Below are positions 25,860 through 34,513 of a DNA stretch of 64,000 nucleotides, in pieces. The stretch covers positions 1 through 64,000 of the forward strand of contig DATIFN010000016.1 of the NCBI GenBank assembly GCA_035455245.1, read 5' to 3'. Each line of letters opens with the position of its first letter. The first letter of the stretch is position 1. A program made the position numbers and the translations under genes. The DNA comes from UBA8516 sp035455245 (GTDB taxonomy: Archaea; Thermoproteota; Nitrososphaeria; Nitrososphaerales; Nitrosopumilaceae). Under the pieces are notes generated by a model that made no database searches, was not told the origin of the DNA, and saw only the letters and a program-made list of their open reading frames with translations.

Positions 25860-26641
25860 TTTGTTATCCTCTCAAATATATCAGATGGGTTTTCCACAGT
25901 CAAGCCTCTTTTAACAAAGAATCGTGATATATTCTTAATATCTCTTTCAAGAAATTCTTTTGCATTTTTATGCCTTATGTCAACAGCCGATCCTAGATCG
26001 AATACAACCAAACCATTTTCTGTTTTAAAAATATTGTATTCTGAGAAATCAGCATGAACAAGTTTGGCTTTCTTATAAAGTTGTGAAAGAATCGAAATCG
26101 CATCTTTATAATCATTTTCGTCGATTTCTGTTTCTACAAGTGTTTTTGCAGGAACCCCGTTTTTTCCTACAAATTCTAATACCAAGATATTTTTTACAAC
26201 ATGAATTGGTTTGATTGATGGAATTCCACTTTTAACACATTGAGTCAGGTTCCTGAATTCTTTTTGTGCCCAAAGCTCCACTAGGTTTCTTGTACCTTTT
26301 TTTATACGTGAAAATCTTGGATCATCGACTAGGTAGGGAGCCCTTTTTTTAAATGTCGATGCCGTTACTAAATAGATCTTAAGAGCAATATCCTTTCCTT
26401 TGGGATCCACAGCCCAATACATCTTTGATTCCTTGCCAGAACCAATTACTCCATTAATGTATGATATAGTGCCTGAATTTATCAACTTTGACAGAGTCAT
26501 TATAGTGGTTTTGTCTAGGACGTCATCCATGACCTTCCTTTTATCAAATACGCCTTTTTCTGATCTTCCTCGTCTCTCTTTTGCATGTAGATCACGATCT
26601 ATACGATCTTCAAATTTTTTCCCAAGTTCATCTGTCAACAT
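25856..26641 (-). CDS. rio1: Rio1-type serine protein kinase
   Basis: The 261-residue protein is a RIO kinase. It has an ATP-binding loop GVIGSGKESKMYWA (about residues 63-77), catalytic lysine in DIALKIYLV, catalytic loop LVHADFSEYNIF and metal-binding VFDLGSAVD. Rio1 functions late in small-subunit maturation. The start overlaps nothing. The stop overlaps the KH gene start by four bases (ATGA). Confidence 0.94.
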   Translation of the reverse strand: MLTDELGKKFEDRIDRDLHAKERRGRSEKGVFDKRKVMDDVLDKTTIMTLSKLINSGTISYINGVIGSGKESKMYWAVDPKGKDIALKIYLVTASTFKKRAPYLVDDPRFSRIKKGTRNLVELWAQKEFRNLTQCVKSGIPSIKPIHVVKNILVLEFVGKNGVPAKTLVETEIDENDYKDAISILSQLYKKAKLVHADFSEYNIFKTENGLVVFDLGSAVDIRHKNAKEFLERDIKNISRFFVKRGLTVENPSDIFERITN

Positions 26642-26680
26642 TTTAGATTAAAATTACTAAGTAAAATCGCTTGCGGAAAA

Positions 26681-27001
26681 TTAAAAATCTTTTTGCAGAT
26701 GTCCGTTATTTTTTAACCAATCAACTTGTGATAGTGTATATCTCCAGGTGATATCTCCTCGCTCATCTGATTTAAAATCCCATGGTGCAATTGTAACTAT
26801 GTCATTGTCACGGATCCAGATCTTTCGTTTTAGTTTTCCACGTATTCTTCCCATGCGAGTTTTGTCGTCGGTGCATTTTACTAAAATATGATCACTTCCC
26901 AAAAGTTTTATAACTCTACCAAGAAGTTCTCCTTCACCTGGTAATTTCATTTCTTTTAGTTCACTTTCATTTAGAACTTTTCTCTTTCCCATGTCGATCA
27001 A
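26681..27001 (-). CDS. eif1A: Translation initiation factor 1A
   Basis: The 106-residue protein is an S1/OB-fold initiation factor: LPGEGELLGRVIKLLGSDH, then RMGRIRGKLKRKIWIRDNDIV (split here for length), and CT-side DERGDITWRYT. It binds the ribosomal A site during initiation. The ATG at 27001 gives MIDMGKRK. An ATG at 26992 (MGKRK) is equally plausible. It lies between DUF424 and rio1 in the same minus-strand run. Confidence 0.94.
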   Translation of the reverse strand: MIDMGKRKVLNESELKEMKLPGEGELLGRVIKLLGSDHILVKCTDDKTRMGRIRGKLKRKIWIRDNDIVTIAPWDFKSDERGDITWRYTLSQVDWLKNNGHLQKDF

Positions 27002-27038
27002 AAATTATTTCTGTCTGAACACATATAATTGTGCTGTT

Positions 27039-27335
27039 TTAGAATTTGAAAATTAAAAGAAATGGAATGCCTTCTATCTCTTTAACTCCTTTTAATGATC
27101 CTATTCCAAGATTAATAGATAGTGAGATCGTTTCCTTCCCGACCATGTTTATGATGGCATATTTTTTCAGAAGTTCTTCTGCTTCGGATCTTTCTACAAA
27201 ACGATCAGCAAAGTAACTTTTACTTATGTTTAATGACAAATCTTCTTTTGTAATGGTTCTACCAACAAGGTCTGCATCACAAATATTTAGCATGAGATTT
27301 TGTTGGTAAGTTATTGTTTTAACTGCAAATGACAT
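27039..27335 (-). CDS. DUF424 family protein
   Basis: The 98-residue protein matches archaeal DUF424. Its N-terminal part is NLMLNICDADLVGRTITKED and its C-terminal part is GKETISLSINLGIGSLKGV. DUF424 genes are regularly found between aIF2-beta and translation genes, as here, suggesting a translation-related role that has not been shown. It starts one base after the aIF2-beta stop. Confidence 0.82.
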   Translation of the reverse strand: MSFAVKTITYQQNLMLNICDADLVGRTITKEDLSLNISKSYFADRFVERSEAEELLKKYAIINMVGKETISLSINLGIGSLKGVKEIEGIPFLLIFKF

Positions 27336-27758
27336 TTATGCATAAGTGCCCTTTAGTGGTGATTTTGCTCCACACGCTTCACAAACAAGAAAAGTAAGCC
27401 TGTTTAACTTTTCTACCCTTGTATCTGGACTTTTACAGGATGGGCATTCCAAGTATTCTTTTACGTACCTGTTTAGAAGTGCTGTGAAATCGTGCGGGTC
27501 TCTTTTTCCTACGAAGACGGCCTTATCGCCTGCCAACTGTGCAGGAGCAGCGAATTCTTTTGACAGATATTGAAGTACCTTATCCGCGTCTCTTCTTAGG
27601 ATCTTTGGAAATTCAGCAAAATTACGGAAGAATGTTCGATTCCCTTGCCACATTATGTCCACTGGTGGAAGTTCGAATCTGGAACCTGAACTTTTATTTT
27701 CTGAAATCCTGTCTTGGATTTTCTTTAAGAGTTTTTCATATTCTGACTTTGCCAACAA
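27336..27758 (-). CDS. eif2B: Translation initiation factor 2 subunit beta
   Basis: The 140-residue protein has the IF2/IF5 fold (ENKSSGSRFELPPVDIMWQG; FRNFAEFPKILRRDADKVL). The C-terminal zinc ribbon is CPSCKSPDTRVEKLNRLTFLVCEAC, given here as the cysteine pairs near residues 110-113 and 130-133. It is part of the aIF2 heterotrimer that brings initiator tRNA. It is upstream of DUF424 in the minus-strand unit. Confidence 0.94.
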   Translation of the reverse strand: MLAKSEYEKLLKKIQDRISENKSSGSRFELPPVDIMWQGNRTFFRNFAEFPKILRRDADKVLQYLSKEFAAPAQLAGDKAVFVGKRDPHDFTALLNRYVKEYLECPSCKSPDTRVEKLNRLTFLVCEACGAKSPLKGTYA

Positions 27759-27815
27759 TAGAATTTCTTGGGCGTACCCTATATGGATTTAATTAAAAAA
27801 GAAAAAAGTGGTCCT

Positions 27816-27959
27816 CTAAGGCTTTCCTATTCGGAAGACGTTAGTGCCACACTTTGGGCAGGTGCCCTTTACTGCAGGTCGTCCATTCTTTAGCTTAACT
27901 TCTTTTGGATTCGAAATATCGACTTTCTTCCTGCATTTTACACAGTATGCTTGTGTCAT
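27816..27959 (-). CDS. DUF5679-like zinc-ribbon protein (47 aa)
   Basis: The 47-residue protein has YCVKCRKKVDI and GTCPKCGTNVFRIG. The two CxxC pairs lie about 30 residues apart. This matches the short DUF5679 zinc ribbons common in this phylum, whose function is unknown. It lies 57 bases upstream of aIF2-beta on the same strand, so it is probably the first gene of the translation operon. Confidence 0.8.
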   Translation of the reverse strand: MTQAYCVKCRKKVDISNPKEVKLKNGRPAVKGTCPKCGTNVFRIGKP

Positions 27960-28016
27960 TTCATACTTTTACGAATGAAGTTGTATTTAGGAAGGAAATG
28001 TAAAAATTATTTCACT

Positions 28017-28033
28017 ACACGCTGGAGGCGTGT
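28017..28033. repeat. Inverted repeat (ACACGC / GCGTGT)
   Basis: Six-base arms flank a five-base spacer (TGGAG). It lies between the divergent DUF5679 and 28214 genes, in a 254-base gap, and could be a regulator site or part of a hairpin. Confidence 0.4.
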
Positions 28034-28043
28034 TGAATTTTAT

Positions 28044-28075
28044 AATTTATGCTAAGGTCGATTGGTGCATAAATT
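28044..28075. repeat. Inverted repeat (AATTTATGC / GCATAAATT)
   Basis: Perfect nine-base arms are separated by 14 bases. The repeat lies 11 bases after the previous inverted repeat, in the same divergent intergenic region. The arms are AT-rich, so function is uncertain, but nine exact base pairs next to another repeat are unusual in this window. Confidence 0.45.
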
Positions 28076-28213
28076 TTATGAATTGTTACAATTTTTTGAT
28101 ATTTCTAACGAGTAAATGATCCAACTAAGAGAAATTAGTTGATTTGTGACAAGTAAATGTAAAATTGATGATTTTCAGTATATTTTTAACGACCTCGGTG
28201 AGATTGAGGTGAG

Positions 28214-28708
28214 TTGGCAAAAAAACGTGGTATTATTCTCACGATAATAATACTAGCTGCAATTACCAGTGTAAGCTTCTCAATATGGCTTATTCCACAA
28301 AAGGAAAATTCCAGTTTTGTGGTTTCTGATTTTAAGGCTCAGCTTGAGAGTATACAGGCAAGAAAAAAAGTCATATCTGATGAAATTGAGACGGATTTGC
28401 AAGCACTGCTTGCTGGAACAGTTACGCCAGACAACTTTATCATGAGAGCCGAAGCTTCCACCTCACAGATCAATGTCCTGATAATAGAATTAGTAGAAAG
28501 TAAAGCTCCACAGGAATGGTATCAAAGCTATCTAAATTACGGGGAATCTCTCAAAAGTTACAATAGTTATTTGAGAGAGACAATAGTCTTGGCAAACAAG
28601 ATAAAGGAAAATAGCTCGGCGGATTACAAAGAAAACCTTGAGAAATTGAGTGCTCTGAAAAAAGAATCTGAAGATTTTGCTCTCAAAGCTGATGAGACCA
28701 AACCATAA
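28214..28708 (+). CDS. Signal-anchor coiled-coil protein, unknown function
   Basis: The 164-residue protein begins with one hydrophobic segment (IILTIIILAAITSVSFSIWLI) that should anchor it in the membrane with the rest outside. The outer part is mostly helical, with heptad-like charged stretches (ESIQARKKVISDEIETDLQ; KENLEKLSALKKESEDFALK split). The start is TTG at 28214, directly preceded by GAGGTGAG, a clear ribosome binding site at very short spacing. No family is recognised. Confidence 0.7.
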   Translation: MAKKRGIILTIIILAAITSVSFSIWLIPQKENSSFVVSDFKAQLESIQARKKVISDEIETDLQALLAGTVTPDNFIMRAEASTSQINVLIIELVESKAPQEWYQSYLNYGESLKSYNSYLRETIVLANKIKENSSADYKENLEKLSALKKESEDFALKADETKP

Positions 28709-28812
28709 GATTACGATTATTATTTGTAAGTCAAATTTTTTGATAACACTAGGTTTACAATAGAACTTGGTAAATTAATTAATGGGGACGTCGTTAGTTT
28801 TCTAATAGAATA

Positions 28813-29958
28813 ATGTCAGTCAAAGAAGATAGTTTAGAAAGAGGAATTACTGAAACTAAAACAAGTCGACTACTTGTAATTTGTGTTGATAGAGACGATG
28901 ATATTGGAAAGAAGGCGGGAGTTTCAACTCCTGTTGTCGGTAGGAATGCGTGCATAGAAGCAGCTCAAAGACTTGCATTAGAGGATCCAGAGGATGCAGA
29001 TTCTAATTCAATTTTTGCGGCAGTAAAAACATACGAAGATCTTGTTAGCAAGGGATATCAGGCAGAAGTTATTGTCGTAGCTGGAACAGAAAACAAAGGA
29101 GTACAAGCTGACGAAAAGATAGTTTTGCAAGTAAGAGCTGTGATAGAAAAATTTTCTGCAAATGGAGCAGTAATTGTTTCAGATGGCGAAGATGATGAAA
29201 GTGTCATACCGATAATTCAAAATGTTTTACCTATTGTTTCAGTCCGCAGAGTGGTAATGCGAGTAAGCAGAAGTGTTGAATATTCTTATGCTGTACTTGG
29301 AAGATATTTACGTGCAGTTGTATTTGATACCAGATATTCCAAATTTTTCCTTGGTGTCCCTGGTATGTTGCTTGTCATCGGAGGAATTGCATCAATATTA
29401 GGAATCACTAAAGAAATTTCTGCAATTTTACTTAGTATTCTTGGCGGTGCGTTTCTAATCCGAGCTTTTGATGTAGATAGAACGTGGTCACATTGGACAA
29501 AACCAACACCTGCGGGATTCATCAGGATATTCACATTGGTTGCAGGTGTTCTTTTGATGTTAGTTTCAATTCCAAATGGAATTAGTGCAATAAATCCTAG
29601 TCTTATCCAACAACAATCAGATGTACTAAGCATAGTGACAAACAAACTGGTGGTTGGTCTCTTTATTTCCGGAGCTCTTCCATTCCTTTGGATGGGCATA
29701 GGATGCATTTTTGGTGGGTCATTACTTAGTAGTTGGTTTAAAGGAAGTTTGAGATCTGTAACTGACGTACTTCGCATAATTGTGTTAGTTGCCCTCTATC
29801 CAATTGTGGTCCAATTTACAAATATCATGACAAAGGATGAGAGTCCATTTGCGCTTCTTCCGCCATTTTTGATTGGTTTAGCCGTAATACTCATATCCGC
29901 CACTGTTCTTTTCCGTAAGTATAGAAAGAAAAAGGGCGGTGAAGTGTTATCGGAATAA
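28813..29958 (+). CDS. DUF373 membrane protein
   Basis: The 381-residue protein matches archaeal DUF373. A soluble N-terminal domain of about 160 residues (LLVICVDRDDDIGKKAG; AVIVSDGEDDESVIP) is followed by about six transmembrane segments and a basic C-terminus. The soluble domain alternates strands and acidic loops as in phosphoesterase-like folds, but activity is unknown. The cis-prenyltransferase gene starts 11 bases downstream. DUF373 near prenyl synthesis may hint at a lipid-related role. Confidence 0.85.
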   Translation: MSVKEDSLERGITETKTSRLLVICVDRDDDIGKKAGVSTPVVGRNACIEAAQRLALEDPEDADSNSIFAAVKTYEDLVSKGYQAEVIVVAGTENKGVQADEKIVLQVRAVIEKFSANGAVIVSDGEDDESVIPIIQNVLPIVSVRRVVMRVSRSVEYSYAVLGRYLRAVVFDTRYSKFFLGVPGMLLVIGGIASILGITKEISAILLSILGGAFLIRAFDVDRTWSHWTKPTPAGFIRIFTLVAGVLLMLVSIPNGISAINPSLIQQQSDVLSIVTNKLVVGLFISGALPFLWMGIGCIFGGSLLSSWFKGSLRSVTDVLRIIVLVALYPIVVQFTNIMTKDESPFALLPPFLIGLAVILISATVLFRKYRKKKGGEVLSE

Positions 29959-29969
29959 AAGAGAAAGTA

Positions 29970-30737
29970 TTGAATCTTTCTGGTCTTTATAGCATTTATT
30001 CAAATAAACTTGAAAAAGAGATCAGAAATGAAAACCTACCAAATCATATTGCAATAATATTAGATGGAAATCGTAGATGGGCAAAAAGAAATCTAGTTGT
30101 AAAAGAAGATGGTCATTTCCAAGGGGCAGATGCTGTTGAAAACTTGCTTGATTGGTGTGAGGAACTAGGAATAAAAATTATCACGCTATATGTCTTATCA
30201 GCGGAGAATTTAGATCGTGATGACGACGAGCTTCATTATCTATTTGAATTAATCAAAGCAAGATTGGAAAAGCTGTACAACGATCCTAGAATACACAGAA
30301 ACAAAATGCGAGTAAAGGCAATTGGACGTGTTGAACTTCTTCCCCAATCACTAAGAGAAACCTTGAAAAAATTAGATGACGCAACAAAAAATTACGATAC
30401 ACACTACCTTAATGTGGCAATCGCTTATGGTGGACAAAATGAGTTAGTTGATGCAGTAAAGAAAATAGCTACAAAGATTAAAGATGGCTCCCTAGAGGTA
30501 GGTTCTATTGACAAGGAAGTAATAGAATCATCTTTGTATACTTCACATTTACCACAGTCTTCCCCCGACATGATACTAAGAACTTCTGGTGAAAAAAGAC
30601 TAAGTGGCTTCTTAATTTGGCAGAGTGCCTATAGTGAGCTTGTATTTATGGACATATTCTGGCCAGAATTTAGAAAAATCGATCTTATGCGTGCTATTAG
30701 GACCTTCCAAAAACGGGCCAGAAGATTGGGCAAGTAA
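29970..30737 (+). CDS. uppS: Polyprenyl diphosphate synthase (cis-prenyltransferase, UppS-like)
   Basis: The 255-residue protein has cis-prenyltransferase signatures: HIAIILDGNRRWAKR (catalytic Asp), YVLSAENLDRDDDEL and the C-terminal ILRTSGEKRLSGFLIWQSAY. It extends isoprenoid diphosphates to the long chain used as a glycan carrier lipid. The start is TTG at 29970. The residues before HIAIILDG are of normal length. It is between DUF373 and a NUDIX hydrolase on the same strand. Confidence 0.93.
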   Translation: MNLSGLYSIYSNKLEKEIRNENLPNHIAIILDGNRRWAKRNLVVKEDGHFQGADAVENLLDWCEELGIKIITLYVLSAENLDRDDDELHYLFELIKARLEKLYNDPRIHRNKMRVKAIGRVELLPQSLRETLKKLDDATKNYDTHYLNVAIAYGGQNELVDAVKKIATKIKDGSLEVGSIDKEVIESSLYTSHLPQSSPDMILRTSGEKRLSGFLIWQSAYSELVFMDIFWPEFRKIDLMRAIRTFQKRARRLGK

Positions 30738-30775
30738 TAGAAACGAATACTTAGAAGATCAATTTTTTCTAGATA

Positions 30776-31192
30776 ATGATCGAAGAAAGATCCGCTGGTG
30801 CAATAATATTTTGTGAAACTGATGTCGGAAGAATTTTCTTGCTACTAAATTATCCTTCTGGACATTGGGATTTTGTTAAAGGAAATATAGAACTTGGAGA
30901 AACTCTTCAACAAACAGCGATACGAGAAATTAGGGAAGAAACCAGCATTACAGATGTAGAGTTTATTGATGGATTTGAAGATAAAATAGAATATCATTAC
31001 CAACGTGATGGTGATTTGGTTCACAAAGAAGTTGTTTTTTTCTTAGCGAAAACAAAAACTATCAACGTAAAAATTTCCCACGAGCATCTAGGATATGTGT
31101 GGCTTAATTTTGATGAGGCATTAAAGAAATTGACCTACAAAAATGCCAGAAACACAATGCTTAAAATAAAAAAACTAGGTTTCAATACTTAG
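30776..31192 (+). CDS. NUDIX hydrolase (Ap4A-type)
   Basis: The 138-residue protein contains the full NUDIX box, GNIELGETLQQTAIREIREE. The start SAGAIIF and the middle WDFVKGNIE resemble diadenosine tetraphosphate hydrolases (NUDT2-like). It would hydrolyse nucleoside diphosphate-linked compounds. It follows uppS by 38 bases and converges with pyrF, overlapping by 18 bases. Confidence 0.88.
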   Translation: MIEERSAGAIIFCETDVGRIFLLLNYPSGHWDFVKGNIELGETLQQTAIREIREETSITDVEFIDGFEDKIEYHYQRDGDLVHKEVVFFLAKTKTINVKISHEHLGYVWLNFDEALKKLTYKNARNTMLKIKKLGFNT

Positions 31193-31924
31193 TTCTTGTA
31201 GTTTTTTTGCTTCTTTCGCTGGATCCTTTGCATTGAAAATGGTTCTACCAACAATCAGATAATTTGCACCAGCTTCCAGTGCTTTTTTGGGATCACCACC
31301 TTGGGTTCCAACTCCTGGAGAATAAATATCACATTTGTCTTTTGTTTTTTTGTGACAAGATCTTATGATTTCTGGAATTGTAGCTCCTACAACTATTCCA
31401 TCAGTCTTCAAAGAAAGAGACCATTCAAGAAATAATTCATGAAGTTTTATTAGGTTTTTACTTTCAGAATGTTTTACTGATAATCCATAACCCATTTTTG
31501 CATCAGCATGGCTCATGTGTACAAGAGAGATGATTCCTTTGTCATTTTTATGAGAAAATGTGATGAGTTCCTTCAAGTTTTCAGGTCCCATTATTGGATT
31601 AACGATTATGGCATCAAAACCTGATTCCCATAGTCTTTTTGCTGTAACCATGTTTGTATTCCCTATGTCATTTAGCTTAATGTCTGCAATCGTTTGCAAA
31701 CCAACATCGTGTGCGATTTTATTTATTTTTTTAAGATTTTTGACACCAAGGGGTAAGATTAGATGAAAATTAAATTTAATTGCACATAGAAATTCATTCA
31801 GTGTCTTGATATTTTTTATTGTAGCACGTTCAAGTTCTTCTATAGATTGATGCTCAAGATCATTTGCGAGTATTATCTTACTTTTATCAGAGGATGATTT
31901 TTTTATTCCAGTTCTAAAATTCAT
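31175..31924 (-). CDS. pyrF: Orotidine 5'-phosphate decarboxylase
   Basis: The 249-residue TIM-barrel protein has the catalytic motif ADIKLNDIGNT (D-x-K-x-x-D), the SLVHMSHADAK segment and the phosphate-binding SPGVGTQGGD and YLIVGRTIF. It converts OMP to UMP. It overlaps the upstream gene by four bases (ATGA). The C-terminal end is slightly longer than in bacterial enzymes, as usual in archaeal type members. Confidence 0.92.
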   Translation of the reverse strand: MNFRTGIKKSSSDKSKIILANDLEHQSIEELERATIKNIKTLNEFLCAIKFNFHLILPLGVKNLKKINKIAHDVGLQTIADIKLNDIGNTNMVTAKRLWESGFDAIIVNPIMGPENLKELITFSHKNDKGIISLVHMSHADAKMGYGLSVKHSESKNLIKLHELFLEWSLSLKTDGIVVGATIPEIIRSCHKKTKDKCDIYSPGVGTQGGDPKKALEAGANYLIVGRTIFNAKDPAKEAKKLQELSIET

Positions 31925-32577
31925 AGCTTGACTAGCATATGCTTGTCTTTTAGCTTTATTACTTTAAGGTACGAATATCCATGTTCGCTTACTGATGGCG
32001 TAAATGATGGTTCTACTCCATTCTGACTAGAATATTTTAAGAAAGGATTTGATGGTTCTCTATCTAAAACCACGTGACAGAAATACGATACTTCATCTGA
32101 TTCGTTAAAATTCATAAAGACTCCAATTGACCATTTGTCACCATTTGGAAAAACAAATAGTGGAAATGGTGCTTCCTCGAATCCGTAGCTCAGCTTAACT
32201 AAACTTTCAAGATCTTCCAGTTCAAGAGGTTCGTAATAATTTAGATCTTCAGTTTTTGTTTCTTGTTTTAGCGAAGGTGGTAGTGTTTTAACTCTAACAA
32301 TTGGTGAATACAAGTAGGTAGGATTTGTAATGGTGTTTATTATATCAGAGTCTTCTTTTCCAGCCTTAAAGCCATATGAAATATAGTGACCGCTTTTGCC
32401 TTCCTTCGCATAATATATCACAGGTCTTTCTTTGATAAGGTCCATCTGTACTGCCAATACAGGGTTGCCTTCGTGCACAAATGAAAGAGATGTACGCGGA
32501 ACTCTTTCCAGAGCACACACTAATCTTGAGAATTCAATTCTATCTAATACTTCAACATAATGTGGCAACTTTGTCAT
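31921..32577 (-). CDS. Hypothetical protein coupled to pyrF (218 aa)
   Basis: The 218-residue product has no membrane segment and no cysteine cluster. It alternates short beta and helical stretches (YVEVLDRIEFSRLVCALERV; FLKYSSQNGVEPSFTPSV), with many aromatic residues. The stop overlaps pyrF's start, so the two are co-translated. I do not recognise it. Confidence 0.7.
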   Translation of the reverse strand: MTKLPHYVEVLDRIEFSRLVCALERVPRTSLSFVHEGNPVLAVQMDLIKERPVIYYAKEGKSGHYISYGFKAGKEDSDIINTITNPTYLYSPIVRVKTLPPSLKQETKTEDLNYYEPLELEDLESLVKLSYGFEEAPFPLFVFPNGDKWSIGVFMNFNESDEVSYFCHVVLDREPSNPFLKYSSQNGVEPSFTPSVSEHGYSYLKVIKLKDKHMLVKL

Positions 32578-32630
32578 GATCTTCTTGCAAAAAATACCCC
32601 ATTAAAAGGTAGCCAGTCTTGTTTTTGATC

Positions 32631-33629
32631 TTATCGTCTGTCGATTATGTCATTAACATCAGGACCAGTACCAAGTATTGTTACAGGCACTTTGAGTTGG
32701 TCTTCTATTGTTTTGATAAAGTGTTTTGCAGGCGAGCTTAAATCTCCAAACGAATTCATGTGTGCACACTCTGGATAAACAATATCAAGTTTTGTTATAG
32801 CTACCTGCGTTGCACTGTTTAGCATAATTGCTCGTTTTGCAAGATCAAAATCGAATTCAGCAGCTCTTCTTGCTCGTCCTGTCACTGTACCAACCTCTTG
32901 CCATCCTTTTATTTTGGTTTGTTCAGGCGAAAGTTCATTTTTGAGTGGACCTGTTCCTACCCGAGTCACATAAGATTTGAAAACTACCATGACGTCTGTA
33001 ACATTTTTTGGTCCAAGTCCAATATCAGAACAAATTCCTGATGCCGTGACGTCTTTCGATGTTACATATGGATATGTACCATGCCATAATGAAAGGAAAG
33101 TTCCTTGAGTTCCTTCAACTAAAACATTCTCGTTTCTTTCTAGTGCAAAATTAACCGCATTTGGAACATCTTCAAGATAAAGTGCAAGTGAATCAATATC
33201 CCTTGCAAGTTTTAGAATCCTCATTGCCCTATCTGCATTTGCAGGACCTGTTCCAGAGCCAGTGCTACCAATTGAATCTTTTAGCCTCCCTTGAGAGTCT
33301 GTCATAATGTGGGATCCCTCTATTATTCCACAGTTAGAATCAACAAATGTCCTATCAGAAACGCCAAATTCCTCAATTTCCTTTAAAAGAACCTCAGGAC
33401 TGACTACAACCCCAGGTCCAATTAAGAGCCGGACATTCTTGTTCAAAAAGGCACTTGGAAGCATTCTGACTTTGAATTTTTTATTTTCAAATTCTATGGT
33501 ATGTCCTGCATTTGGACCTGCACCACCACGTACTGCTATTGTTGGATTGTCTTTTATAGCGAGATATGAAATTATTTTCCCTTTTCCTTCATCACCAAAG
33601 AATCCACCAACAATTACCAATGAGGGCAT
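32631..33629 (-). CDS. purA: Adenylosuccinate synthetase, short archaeal form
   Basis: The 332-residue protein has the PurA P-loop region GGFFGDEGKGK, PNAGHT, the GVGYD-type GSTGSGTGPA block and TKLDI. It joins IMP and aspartate using GTP, the first step to AMP. It is about 90 residues shorter than bacterial PurA, as known for some archaeal enzymes. The ATG at 33629 has TTAAATA (33651-33657) 25 bases upstream, supporting a leaderless start over an in-frame TTG at 33641. purB is 18 kb away. Confidence 0.94.
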   Translation of the reverse strand: MPSLVIVGGFFGDEGKGKIISYLAIKDNPTIAVRGGAGPNAGHTIEFENKKFKVRMLPSAFLNKNVRLLIGPGVVVSPEVLLKEIEEFGVSDRTFVDSNCGIIEGSHIMTDSQGRLKDSIGSTGSGTGPANADRAMRILKLARDIDSLALYLEDVPNAVNFALERNENVLVEGTQGTFLSLWHGTYPYVTSKDVTASGICSDIGLGPKNVTDVMVVFKSYVTRVGTGPLKNELSPEQTKIKGWQEVGTVTGRARRAAEFDFDLAKRAIMLNSATQVAITKLDIVYPECAHMNSFGDLSSPAKHFIKTIEDQLKVPVTILGTGPDVNDIIDRR

Positions 33630-33660
33630 ACAAGAATTCAAAGCTGCGCATATTTAAGCC

Positions 33661-33680
33661 AAATTGTATCAATACAATTT
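33661..33680. promoter_or_regulatory. Perfect inverted repeat in divergent purA promoter
   Basis: AAATTGTAT, then CA, then ATACAATTT: nine-base arms around two bases. It lies between the divergent purA (TATA box at 33651-33657) and the 33706 gene (TATA-like AATTTTAA at 33676-33683), touching both promoter regions. The position suits an operator that controls both genes. The regulator is unknown. Confidence 0.5.
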
Positions 33681-33705
33681 TAACAAAGAAAGCAAGTGCC
33701 AAGAT

Positions 33706-34167
33706 ATGTCCGAACCAAATTATGCTGGAAATATAATAGTGTCACTTGCAAGTCTTCCAGACTTTCTAAGAAAACCTATTTTGAAAAAAAGACTTATGGA
33801 ATTTTTTTCAATGTCATTACCAGATAAAGCTGAAGTGATTAATAACGCTCTATCTGCTGGACCTACCATTCCATTTGACAATTTTGCAAGATTATTTAAA
33901 ACATGGCTTGAGATTCTAAGTGGCCTTTCTGAAGAAAACAGGATCTCTATGTTCTCAAGTTATGTTTCAGAGATCCTATCTAGTCCACAAAAGCTTATTG
34001 CATTTAATCTAGATGGCATTTTAGAAATTTATTTCTCTCTAACCCAAGAACAGAAAAGCATCATTTCCAATTCTGTTAAGAAAATAATATCGTCCTTGGA
34101 CGAAAATAGTAAAAGAAAATTGTATCTAATAATACCAGATAGAGCAAAAAGAGAATTTGGAATTTAG
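33706..34167 (+). CDS. Hypothetical helical protein (153 aa)
   Basis: The 153-residue soluble protein is mostly helical with repeated SLPDFL, SLPDKAEV, LSEENR and DENSKRK segments, suggesting repeated helical units. No cysteine or membrane segment is present. The ATG at 33706 has TATA-like sequence 26 bases upstream. The frame is open to a TTG at 33664, which is inside the promoter palindrome and unlikely. Divergent from purA and sharing its palindrome. Function is unknown. Confidence 0.68.
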   Translation: MSEPNYAGNIIVSLASLPDFLRKPILKKRLMEFFSMSLPDKAEVINNALSAGPTIPFDNFARLFKTWLEILSGLSEENRISMFSSYVSEILSSPQKLIAFNLDGILEIYFSLTQEQKSIISNSVKKIISSLDENSKRKLYLIIPDRAKREFGI

Positions 34168-34439
34168 GTAGGCTTTTCAGGGTTTCTTTTACTTTCATCC
34201 GCATAATTGATTACATTTCCGTCTGGAGTCATAACACCAACAAAGACTTTTTCGTATTTTTTCAAGACTTTTCTATGGTCCGCAAGTGACATGTCAAGTT
34301 TCATCTCATTCATAACCATAACTCTATAGGTTTTCCACTCATTCCAACATGTATTACAGCATGGATAATTTGCAGAAACAGGATCAAGCTCCTCTGAATC
34401 CGGAATGTCTTTTCTGCATTTAGTACAAATTCTAGTCAT
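34164..34439 (-). CDS. Zinc-ribbon protein with YggX-like Fe(II)-trafficking segment
   Basis: The 91-residue protein begins with a zinc ribbon (C5, C8, then CCNTC near residues 27-31). It continues WNEWKTYRVMVMNEMKLDM and HRKVLKKYEKVF. That second part resembles the YggX core (QxxMLINEKKLNMxxxEHRKxL) of bacterial Fe(II)-trafficking/oxidative damage protection proteins. It may therefore handle iron or protect Fe-S enzymes. The similarity is by eye and limited to about 35 residues. It overlaps the end of the previous gene by four bases on the opposite strand. Confidence 0.7.
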   Translation of the reverse strand: MTRICTKCRKDIPDSEELDPVSANYPCCNTCWNEWKTYRVMVMNEMKLDMSLADHRKVLKKYEKVFVGVMTPDGNVINYADESKRNPEKPT

Positions 34440-34513
34440 AATAAACCCAGTAAAGCGTAGTCATTTAATCTTTTTTTAAGAAAGAATATTACAGTGCAAG
34501 ACGTAAGAAAACC

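Noticed and set aside
29286..29777. 163-residue minus-strand frame inside the DUF373 gene
   Set aside because: It is antisense to the membrane part of DUF373. Its composition reflects that gene and it has no start context.
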